From Candidatus Methanomethylophilus alvi Mx1201 (lineage in GTDB: Archaea > Thermoplasmatota > Thermoplasmata > Methanomassiliicoccales > Methanomethylophilaceae), in assembly GCF_000300255.2 (NCBI RefSeq), contig NC_020913.1, forward strand, positions 1,300,692 through 1,364,691: a DNA stretch of 64,000 bases, given 5' to 3'. The notes under the pieces were generated by a model, which saw only the letters and a list, made by a program, of their open reading frames with translations, made no database searches and was not told the origin of the DNA. This document shows, piece by piece, positions 34,656 through 42,032 of this stretch; position 1 is the first letter of the stretch, and each line of letters begins with the position of its first letter. A program made the translations under genes and the position numbers.

Positions 34656-36191
34656 ATGAGCGACGAAGTAATCACCATCGCCGTTGTCATCCTGTATTTC
34701 GCAGTCGTGATCGGCATCGGCTACTACTATTATCATAGGTCCGAGAACCTGTCGGACTATATCCTCGGAGGACGCACACTGAACCCGTACGTCACCGCCA
34801 TGTCCGCACAGGCGTCGGACATGAGCGGATGGCTGCTGATGGGGTTGCCCGGATCCATCTTCCTGTGCGGAATGGGAAAGATATGGATCGGTATCGGACT
34901 GGCCATCGGATCGTATTTCGCATGGCTGTTCATCGCCAAAAGGCTCAGGATCTACTCCGAGAAGGCCAAGAACTCCCTTACACTCTCCGAATTCTTCGAG
35001 AACCGTTTCCATGACAACAGGAACCAGCTCCGCACTGTAAGTGCGATCATCATCCTCGTGTTCTTCACCGTATATGTCGCATCGGGATTCGTCAGCGCAG
35101 GGAACGTCTTCAGGATGATCATCCCCGACATCGACTACGTCCCGGCCATGATCCTCGGTGCGGTGATCGTCATCGCCTACACCTTCCTCGGAGGGTTCAA
35201 AGCCGTCTGCTGGACCGACCTCATCCAAGGTATCCTGATGGTCTTCGCACTCGTCCTCGTACCCCTGGCGGCCATCAACGCGCTCGGAGGATGGGACAAT
35301 ACTATCGACATCCTCCACAACATGTCGACCGTGCCGGAGCACTTCGAGAACATCATGTATTCCAACGGAACGGCCATGGGTGTCATCGCGATCATATCCG
35401 CCCTCGCATGGGGTCTCGGATACTTCGGAATGCCCCACATCGTCGTGAGATACACGGCCATCAAGAACCCCAAGGACCTCAAGATATCCAGGCGCGTAGC
35501 CACCCTCTGGATCGTCATCTGCCTCGCGTTCACCTGCATCGTCGGACTCGTAGGAAGGGCGTACTTCGGGGATGCGGGACTGCCGAATGCGGAGAACGTG
35601 TTCGTCGAACTGTCCAAGTCCCTGTTCCCGGCGGCCATCGCCGCCGTAATGTATGCGGCGATCATGGCGGCCGTCATGTCCACCGCGGACTCCCAGCTCC
35701 TGGTGGCGTCCTCGGCCGTATCCAACGACCTGTACCGCATATTCGCCAAGAAGGAGGCCCCCGACGGACGTCTCATGTGGATGGCGAGAGGGGTCGTCAT
35801 CCTGATCGCGGTCATCGCGGCGTTCCTCGCCCTCGACAGCGACGGGGCCATCATGGACCTCGTCTCCTACGCATGGGCAGGATTCGGAGCCGCATTCGGA
35901 CCCTTGATGATCCTGGCACTGTTCTGGAAGAAGGTCAACACCAAGGGTGCCCTGGCCGGAATGATCGTCGGATTCGTCACCATCATCCTCTGGAACACGT
36001 TCCTCATCAGCGACGGAATAATCGCCGGAGGGGACTGGTGCCTGTTCGACACCGGACTCTACGAACTGGTACCCGGATTCATCCTGTCGTTCATCGCCAT
36101 CGTCGTCGTGAGCAAGCTCACCGGATATGCGGAGGCGGACGTGCAGAAGGAGTACGACGAATACCAGGAAGAGCTCAAGAACTTCCAGTAA
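34656..36191 (+). CDS. Sodium/solute symporter (SSS family, PutP-like)
   Basis: 511 residues with about 13 transmembrane segments. The SSS hallmarks are GRTLNPYVTAMSAQASDMSGW near residue 40-60, LGGFKAVCWTDLIQG near 178 and AAVMSTADSQLLVASS near 340, the Na+-binding region. Closest in pattern to Na+/proline symporters; substrate choice is inference. The protein ends with a charged cytosolic tail. A strong TATA region (AACGATTATTAATAAATTAA) precedes the gene, and a good terminator hairpin follows it. Confidence 0.88.
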   Translation: MSDEVITIAVVILYFAVVIGIGYYYYHRSENLSDYILGGRTLNPYVTAMSAQASDMSGWLLMGLPGSIFLCGMGKIWIGIGLAIGSYFAWLFIAKRLRIYSEKAKNSLTLSEFFENRFHDNRNQLRTVSAIIILVFFTVYVASGFVSAGNVFRMIIPDIDYVPAMILGAVIVIAYTFLGGFKAVCWTDLIQGILMVFALVLVPLAAINALGGWDNTIDILHNMSTVPEHFENIMYSNGTAMGVIAIISALAWGLGYFGMPHIVVRYTAIKNPKDLKISRRVATLWIVICLAFTCIVGLVGRAYFGDAGLPNAENVFVELSKSLFPAAIAAVMYAAIMAAVMSTADSQLLVASSAVSNDLYRIFAKKEAPDGRLMWMARGVVILIAVIAAFLALDSDGAIMDLVSYAWAGFGAAFGPLMILALFWKKVNTKGALAGMIVGFVTIILWNTFLISDGIIAGGDWCLFDTGLYELVPGFILSFIAIVVVSKLTGYAEADVQKEYDEYQEELKNFQ

Positions 36192-36202
36192 ACCTACATT
36201 TA

Positions 36203-36233
36203 CCGCAGGCCTTGACGGCCTGCGGGTCTTTTC
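36203..36233 (+). terminator. Terminator of symporter gene
   Basis: CCGCAGGCC and GGCCTGCGG form a 9-bp stem with loop TTGAC, followed by GTCTTTTC, 11 bp after the stop codon. It may act in both directions because a minus-strand gene ends at 36238. Confidence 0.75.
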
Positions 36234-36237
36234 CCAT

Positions 36238-36513
36238 TCATTCGGCGGTCTGCGTCGCGAAATACCCCTTGGTTATGCCCATCATCCACGAGACGATCGT
36301 CATGGCCATCAGGACCGCTATCACGAGACACGTCTGAGAACCCTCGACGGCGTATACCGTCAGTCCGGTCACGGCAATGACCGCCATGACCGCCAGATTG
36401 ATGTGCCAGGCACATGGCTTTCTCATCTGCAGCAGGAATCCGTCGGCTATGGCCGACGCACCTATCGCCAGGAAGGCCGCCGCCGGCACCCTGAAGAAGG
36501 TCGTCATAATCAC
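36238..36513 (-). CDS. Small membrane protein
   Basis: 91 residues from ATG 36513, with three hydrophobic segments (PAAAFLAIGASAIADGFLL; LAVMAVIAVTGLTVYAV; CLVIAVLMAMTIVSWMMGI). A shorter start at ATG 36426 would keep two. Its 5' part overlaps the beginning of the divergently transcribed PII gene, so one of the two starts is probably nearer than shown. Not recognised. Confidence 0.5.
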   Translation of the reverse strand: MIMTTFFRVPAAAFLAIGASAIADGFLLQMRKPCAWHINLAVMAVIAVTGLTVYAVEGSQTCLVIAVLMAMTIVSWMMGITKGYFATQTAE

Positions 36514-36838
36514 CCGCCGCGAGATGCTCGGAGCCCTGAAGTCCCAGATGGACGGTCTCGGGATATCCGGGATGACGATAAGCTACGTCGAGGGATTCGG
36601 TGCCCAGAAGGGACATACCCAGACGTACAGAGGGGTGCACGTCGACAGCGCCCTTCTCCCCAAGATGAAGGCGGAGATCGTCGCGAGCAAGATACCGGTA
36701 CAGGATGTGGTCGAAGCGGCCAAGAGAGCCATCCATACCGGTGCTGTCGGCGACGGGAAGATCTTCACCTATGATGTCGAAAACGCCTTCAGGATCAGGA
36801 CCGGACAGTCCGGCGCGGATGCTGTGAGCGCCGAGTGA
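36449..36838 (+). CDS. PII-family nitrogen-regulatory-like protein
   Basis: Core of about 115 residues with the PII fold: LKKVVIITRREMLGALKSQM (first strand-helix), GMTISYVEGFGAQKGHTQTYRG (T-loop region with a Tyr), and IHTGAVGDGKIFTYDVENAFRIRTGQSG (C-terminal signature). PII trimers sense ATP/ADP and 2-oxoglutarate. The ATG at 36449 gives a 14-residue extension; CTG 36491 would give the usual LKKV start. No ammonium transporter gene lies next to it, unlike most glnK genes, so the partner is unknown. Confidence 0.75.
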   Translation: MADAPIARKAAAGTLKKVVIITRREMLGALKSQMDGLGISGMTISYVEGFGAQKGHTQTYRGVHVDSALLPKMKAEIVASKIPVQDVVEAAKRAIHTGAVGDGKIFTYDVENAFRIRTGQSGADAVSAE

Positions 36839-36951
36839 ACGGTGCAGATGGATACGAAACCTCTTACGGCCCCTAGGCCGGAAACCTCTTCCCAAAGCGG
36901 TCGCAACGATGATTTTTCCGGGACGGAGACCTATATCCGATCATGACCCAG

Positions 36952-36970
36952 ATGTCTAGATCCTAGACAT
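36952..36970. repeat. Palindrome between convergent genes
   Basis: ATGTCTAG and CTAGACAT form an exact 8-bp inverted repeat around ATC. It lies in the 245-bp region between the ends of the PII gene and htpG, with a run of A on one side. It could be a transcription end signal for either strand or a protein site. Confidence 0.4.
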
Positions 36971-37010
36971 TGGACTCAAAAAAATAACGATGTCGGGAAT
37001 ATGCGGACAT

Positions 37011-37070
37011 CCCGCCGGACAGGAGACAAAAGGTCCGGCGGGGCCGATGTCCGGGGCATAAACCCCGGAC
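37011..37070 (-). terminator. Tandem hairpins after htpG
   Basis: Two perfect hairpins follow the htpG stop on the minus strand. The first pairs GTCCGGGG with CCCCGGAC (37049-37070, 6-nt loop), the second pairs 10 bp between 37011-37020 and 37033-37042 around a loop read as CTTTTGTCTCCT on the minus strand. They probably stop transcription and stabilise the htpG mRNA end. Confidence 0.55.
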
Positions 37071-37083
37071 CCGGACGTCCGGT

Positions 37084-38988
37084 TCAGAGCATGCTGAGGA
37101 CCAGGTCGGAATACTCGACAGGGTTGTCGATGGGCTGTCCCGCCATGAGGCAGGCCTGTCCGTACATGACCTTGACGATCTTCTTGGCCCTCTCCTTGTC
37201 GTCCTTAAAGGCCGCATCCAAGGACTTGAACACGTCCGAATCGGAGTTGAGCTCGAGGACCCTTGCGGCCTTCACACCGGTGCCGGCCTGACCGGGCATC
37301 TCCTTGAAGTATCTCTCGACCTCGAAGGTTATGTTGCCCTGAGTGGTCAGCAGGACGGCGTGGTTCTTCAGCTTGTGGGAGATCTTCACGTCGGCGACCT
37401 CCTCTCCGAGGGACTCCTTGGCGAAGGCGATGAGTTCCTTGTACTCCTCGTCCTTCTTCTCCGCCTCCTTCTTCTCCTCCTCGGTCTCGAGACCCAGATC
37501 CTCGGTGGTGGCGTTGCAGAACTCCTTCTTGTCGTACTCCCTCAGGACGTTGGTGACGAAGGTGTCGATGTCGTCGGTGAAGGCGAGGACATCGTATCCC
37601 TTGGCCAGGACGGGCTCTACCTGGGGCAGGTCCTTCGCATGGGCGGCGGTCTCCGCAGTCACGTAGTAGATCTTCTTCTGGTCCTCGGGCATGTCCTTGA
37701 CGTACTGTGCCAGGGAGATCTGCTTGTCCTGTTTGACCGAATGGAACATGATGAGGTCCTTGAGGAGGTCCGCATCCTTTCCGTACTGGTCGACGACGCC
37801 GTATTTCAGCTGCCTGCCGAAGCTCTCGTAGAATCCGGCATACTTCTCGGCATCGTCCTTCATGAGCTTCTCTAGCTCCTTCTTGACCTGCTTGGTCAGG
37901 TTCGTACCGACGGCCTTCAGCTGCGAGTCGTGCTGCAGCACCTCCCTCGAGATGTTGAGGGAGAAGTCGGGCGAGTCGACGACGCCTCTGACGAAGCGGA
38001 AGCAGTACGGGAGCAGGTCCGCACACTTGTCCATGATCAGGACCCCGTTGGAGTACAGCTGCAGCCCGGGCTGGAAGTCGCGGGTGTAGAAGTCGTAGGG
38101 GGCCTTGGACGGGATGAACAGCAGGGCCTTGTAGGTCACCGCACCCTCGGCGGACACCCTGATCACGGAGACGGGGTCCTCATAGTCGTGGAATTTGTCC
38201 TTGTAGAACTCCTTGCACTTGTCGTCGTCGGCCTCCTTCTTGGATTTCTTCCAGATGGGGACCATGCTGTTGACGACCTTGTCGACCTTGGTGGTGACGT
38301 AGTCCTTCTTGGGTTCGCCCTTCTCGTCCTTCTCGCCGGTCTCCTTCCACTCGCTCTCGTCCACGGTCATGTGGATGGGCCAGCGGATGTAGTCTGAGTA
38401 TTTCTCGACGAGTTCCCTGAGCCTCTCCGTCTCCAGGAACTCGCTGTACTCCTCGCTGCCCTGGTCGTCTTTGATATGGAGGATGATGTCGGTACCGAAA
38501 CCGTCCTTCTGGCACTCTTTGATGGTATATCCGTCGACACCGTCGCTCTCCCAGATGTTGGCCTCCTCGGAACCGTATGCCTTGGAGACGACCTTGACGT
38601 CGTCGGCCACCATGAAGGCGCTGTAGAATCCGACACCGAACTGTCCGATGGATTCGTTCTCCTTGTCGTCGATCTCCTTCTTGAACTCGAGAGTCCCGGA
38701 GTGGGCGATGTATCCGAGGTTCTTCTCCATCTCGTCGGCGGTCATCCCGATACCGTTGTCGGATACGGTGACCGTCTTGGCATCCCTGTCGATCTTGACA
38801 TCGATGCGGAAGTCGTCCTTTCCGACCTTGCTGTCGGATTCCGTCAAAACCTTGTAGTTGAGCTTGTCTATGGCATCGGATGCGTTGGAGATGAGCTCCC
38901 TGAGGAAGATCTCCTTGTGGGTGTAGATGGAGTTGACCATCATGTCCAGAATGCGCTTCGATTCCGTTTTGAACTGTCTTTTTGCCAT
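37084..38988 (-). CDS. htpG: Hsp90-family chaperone HtpG
   Basis: 634 residues, normal bacterial-type HtpG length. The N-terminal GHKL ATPase shows the N-box LISNASDAIDKL near residue 32-43, SDNGIGMT (G1) near 77 and GQFGVGFYSAFMV (G2) near 112. The middle domain has the catalytic Arg loop in SLNISREVLQHD, and the C-terminal dimerisation domain is complete. HtpG is uncommon in archaea, and in these gut- or host-associated lineages is usually explained by transfer from bacteria; here the composition matches the host. Monocistronic, ATG 38988. Confidence 0.95.
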   Translation of the reverse strand: MAKRQFKTESKRILDMMVNSIYTHKEIFLRELISNASDAIDKLNYKVLTESDSKVGKDDFRIDVKIDRDAKTVTVSDNGIGMTADEMEKNLGYIAHSGTLEFKKEIDDKENESIGQFGVGFYSAFMVADDVKVVSKAYGSEEANIWESDGVDGYTIKECQKDGFGTDIILHIKDDQGSEEYSEFLETERLRELVEKYSDYIRWPIHMTVDESEWKETGEKDEKGEPKKDYVTTKVDKVVNSMVPIWKKSKKEADDDKCKEFYKDKFHDYEDPVSVIRVSAEGAVTYKALLFIPSKAPYDFYTRDFQPGLQLYSNGVLIMDKCADLLPYCFRFVRGVVDSPDFSLNISREVLQHDSQLKAVGTNLTKQVKKELEKLMKDDAEKYAGFYESFGRQLKYGVVDQYGKDADLLKDLIMFHSVKQDKQISLAQYVKDMPEDQKKIYYVTAETAAHAKDLPQVEPVLAKGYDVLAFTDDIDTFVTNVLREYDKKEFCNATTEDLGLETEEEKKEAEKKDEEYKELIAFAKESLGEEVADVKISHKLKNHAVLLTTQGNITFEVERYFKEMPGQAGTGVKAARVLELNSDSDVFKSLDAAFKDDKERAKKIVKVMYGQACLMAGQPIDNPVEYSDLVLSML

Positions 38989-39124
38989 TTATCAGTCATC
39001 CCACGGATTGTTGATGCTCGTATAGTAATTGCCCTTCTATAAATACTTTTATAAATCATCAACATAAAACTCCAACCAGAGGAAAAACCTCGGGCTGTCG
39101 AACAAAAATCCTGCAAAACCGTAT

Positions 39125-40066
39125 TCATGGGCTGCCGGATTTGATGAAATCACATACGATACCGTCCAATTGTCTTCTGATCTCATCGAAATCACAGTAG
39201 AGATCCAATGTCCTGACGGTTATCCTGTTCCCATTGATCACGAAGGAGGAATCAGGTTGCTTTTCACAATCCGTCCTGGCATACAGGATCATTCCCGATA
39301 CATCCCCTCCGTATGCGGATTCGTTTGTCACATAAGTGAAGATCTGATACAGGTTATGGGAATGTATCTTCGGCCTGTCGAATCTATACTGCATGTTGTT
39401 CTCGTAGTATTTCGCATCGATGATCAGAACACGATTGCTACATCTCAGCGTGATATCCGTCTGCATGACCGGAAGATCGTCCGGGAGACCTTCGTCCAAG
39501 GCCCATTTGACCATCGAGGCTTCGGCGACGACCTCCGGATGTTCCCTCCTATAGAACTCCAAGATGAATTTCTCATACAGACGACACATGCGCTGTTCGT
39601 CGAACACGGTCCTGACCTTCATGTCGCCTTTGGATTCCGATTGAAGCAGACCCTTGACCGTCAGCTCACACAGGGACATCATCATAGGATAATCATCACC
39701 GCTGCGGTCGGATCTGAAATCCCAGTCGACATGCCTGACGTCCACCGTTCCGACATCGCAAAGGACGGCGAGGGCGCGTCTGATCTCCATCATCCTCTCA
39801 TTCGGTATTACAGAGTGAAGGAGCAGGTTCAAAGTGGCTTTCAATACCCTGTTGGGATAGATGTCGACGGAGAATTCATCGTAGTCGCAGACGACGTTGT
39901 GACGTGTCGACGACATCCTACGGACAGACTCCGACATACATATCTTCCCGCGTACGGTGGGCATCTCCGCCGACTTGTTTACATAGCCCCTCCGAATTCC
40001 ACGCCTCAACTGTGTATTGAGCGTCCTTATCAGAATGGCCGACATCAGATCCGCCGTATTTTCAAA
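39125..40066 (-). pseudogene. mcrC: McrC, C-terminal part, split by insertion sequence
   Basis: About 313 codons of McrC, the nuclease-side subunit that works with McrB to cut modified DNA. The beta-rich middle and the C-terminal PD-(D/E)XK core are intact: MQTDITLRCSNRVLIIDAKYY holds the D and D-A-K residues. The first about 31 codons lie on the far side of the insertion sequence. The open frame extends through the element's inverted repeat to TTG 40114, so a protein with about 16 IS-derived residues at its N-terminus could still be made. Confidence 0.85.
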
Positions 40067-40067
40067 C
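40060..40067 (+). repeat. Target-site duplication, left copy
   Basis: TTTCAAAC, identical to the copy at 41936-41943 across the insertion sequence. A ninth base also matches on one side, so the duplication is 8 or 9 bp. Confidence 0.8.
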
Positions 40068-41935
40068 CCAAATTCTGCGCGTGCTAAGTAATCGCAATCC
40101 TGTTTTCTGATCAATTTTTCATATGCTGGCTAGGGTACGGTAAGAGGTGTTATATACCATTACTTACATACAGTTTATGTTAGGTAATAACATGGTCAGA
40201 CCGAGGGATGGAGACGGAATCAAACGCACGATCGTCAAAAGAGGGGACAGATTCTATGCTTATGAGGTAACCTCTACTATGGAAAACGGTAAGAAAAAGA
40301 CCGTTTCCACCTACTTGGGCAGGGTGGATCCCGACACCAAGGAGCTGCTTCCCAAGATTCCCGAAAAATCTGCAGAGAACCGCAGAAAAATCGCGAAAGA
40401 GAAGGAGATCGCGATTCTCAAAGGTGTGTCGTCAAAGGAGTACGGGGCGACATACCTGCTGCACGAAGTGCAGCTGAGGATGTCCCTCGGCGAGGACCTC
40501 ATGAGGGCATTCGGCAATTCGGGGAAGACCATTCTCGCGGCTGCGATGGCCTATCTTATGGAACCGGGCGCATTCAGGAACATAGATTCCACTTTGGAGA
40601 GGACGTACATCCGCGAATTCTATGATCTCAGAGCATCGATGGATTCGGGAACGCTTTCGGACTTCACCAGGAATCTCGGGGAGAAGGCGATGAACATCGA
40701 CCGTTTCTTCGAACTCAGGGTTAAGGGATCCAATGGGCTGGTGGCCTGGGATACGACCACCAACGGCACTTATTCGGAACTGGACCAGATGGCCGAATAT
40801 GTGGTGAACAACAAGGACGGAGAGGATATCAAGCAGACGAAGACCGGTTTCGCCACAGACATGAGAGGCATCCCCCTCATGTTCCGCCATTATCCCGGTA
40901 CGATCTCCGATATAGCTACCGTGGACAGGATGGTGTCCGACATAGAAAGATACGGGAAGAAGGATGCTTTGTTCGTATTCGACAGGGGATTCGTTTCGGG
41001 TGCCAATGTGAAACACCTCCTGGACAAGGGGATAAGATTCACCGCCCCTGCGAACACATCCTCCAAAGCGATCAAAACGCTGATGTCCAGGTTCGTGAAG
41101 ACCAACGAATCTCTGGATATGATTCACGACGGACATGCATATAAGGTGTGGAAGACGCAGATCGGTCTGACGGAAGCCGACAGGCTATCCGCGGACGGAT
41201 CGCAGGCATACTCCTTCACGGTGTCCGGCGATGCCGGACACGGGGATGATGGTATGATCAACGCATACGTATGTTTCGATTCCAAGAAGTACTCCGACGA
41301 GGTCCAGAACCACAAGATGATGCTCAACGATCTGAAGAGGAAGGCCGCAGAGATAGAATGCAAGGATCCTGTGGCCAGGTTCAAGAAGATCGCTGGGAAG
41401 GCGATCAAACACTTCGATGTACAGGCCGACGGGAAGAAGGTGATCGTCAAGGAGAAGCAGAATTCCGTAAGCTTCGCTGAGAACCGCGCGGGAGTGTTCG
41501 TCATGTTATCCTCATCGGATCTGGACTGGTCGACGGTTATGACGGCATATGACGCAAGGAGACTTACCGAACAGGCGTTCGATTTCAGCAAATCGGACGA
41601 CAGGAGGCACCGTACTCCCGACAAATACACGATGATCGGACGTTCGCTGATAAAGTTCGTTTCACTGATCCTCAAATGCGAACTGTGCGCTGAGATAAGG
41701 GAATCCGGCAAACGGGAGATGTCCGTCGGTCAGACTCTGGGGTACCTGAACACGATCAACTGTCTGAGTTACGGTTCTTCGTCCGCTCTTTCGGAGATAT
41801 CCAAGAACTGCAGGAACATCTTCGGAATGTTCGGAGTGGAAGTACCCAATGAACCCGTCTTGGGCATCGAGGTATGCGATCTGAGATGTCTCGCAACTCC
41901 CAAGGGTTGAGTTACTTACACGCGCAGAATTTCGG
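40068..41935 (+). mobile_element. IS4-superfamily (IS1634-like) insertion sequence
   Basis: 1868-bp element with one transposase gene. Terminal inverted repeats of about 24 bp lie at 40068-40091 (CCAAATTCTGCGCGTGCTAA) and, inverted, 41912-41935 (CCGAAATTCTGCGCGTGTAA), differing by two single-base indels and one or two changes. It is flanked by the 8-bp direct repeat TTTCAAAC at 40060-40067 and 41936-41943. Removing the element and one repeat restores the mcrC reading frame exactly (AGG-TTT-GAA-AAT), which fixes the insertion point. The intact transposase and matched repeats suggest a recent insertion. Confidence 0.9.
40147..41910 (+). CDS. IS4-superfamily DDE transposase
   Basis: About 570-587 residues, typical of the IS1634 group. 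The first likely start is the internal ATG of MVRPRDGDGIKRTIVKRG (about 40192), since the upstream extension is hydrophobic and falls on promoter sequence. The catalytic triad is visible: Asp in LVAWDTTTNGTYSE, Asp in ALFVFDRGFVSG, and Glu in YDARRLTEQAFDFSK. The last segment is an exact Y-x2-R-x3-E-x6-K signature of the IS4 superfamily. No frameshift or internal stop, so the enzyme is probably active. Confidence 0.9.
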   Translation: MLYTITYIQFMLGNNMVRPRDGDGIKRTIVKRGDRFYAYEVTSTMENGKKKTVSTYLGRVDPDTKELLPKIPEKSAENRRKIAKEKEIAILKGVSSKEYGATYLLHEVQLRMSLGEDLMRAFGNSGKTILAAAMAYLMEPGAFRNIDSTLERTYIREFYDLRASMDSGTLSDFTRNLGEKAMNIDRFFELRVKGSNGLVAWDTTTNGTYSELDQMAEYVVNNKDGEDIKQTKTGFATDMRGIPLMFRHYPGTISDIATVDRMVSDIERYGKKDALFVFDRGFVSGANVKHLLDKGIRFTAPANTSSKAIKTLMSRFVKTNESLDMIHDGHAYKVWKTQIGLTEADRLSADGSQAYSFTVSGDAGHGDDGMINAYVCFDSKKYSDEVQNHKMMLNDLKRKAAEIECKDPVARFKKIAGKAIKHFDVQADGKKVIVKEKQNSVSFAENRAGVFVMLSSSDLDWSTVMTAYDARRLTEQAFDFSKSDDRRHRTPDKYTMIGRSLIKFVSLILKCELCAEIRESGKREMSVGQTLGYLNTINCLSYGSSSALSEISKNCRNIFGMFGVEVPNEPVLGIEVCDLRCLATPKG

Positions 41936-42032
41936 TTTCAAACCTCATGGTCGCCAATTCTGCATATTTCCCTGTTCTGAGTGTTTGATAGGCGTAAGAC
42001 AGCATGTAATAGATGTTCAGGACAGGGATCAT
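41916..42032 (-). pseudogene. mcrC: McrC, N-terminal part, split by insertion sequence
   Basis: 38 codons from ATG 42032, overlapping the mcrB stop (GAATGA). The peptide begins MIPVLNIYYMLSYAYQTLRT, the usual start of short McrC proteins, and remains mcrC-encoded to Phe-Glu at codons 31-32, after which it enters the IS inverted repeat and stops at TAA 41916. The overlap with mcrB shows the original mcrB-mcrC operon. Confidence 0.85.
41936..41943 (+). repeat. Target-site duplication, right copy
   Basis: TTTCAAAC, matching 40060-40067. On the minus strand it encodes the Phe-Glu of McrC at the break point. Confidence 0.8.
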
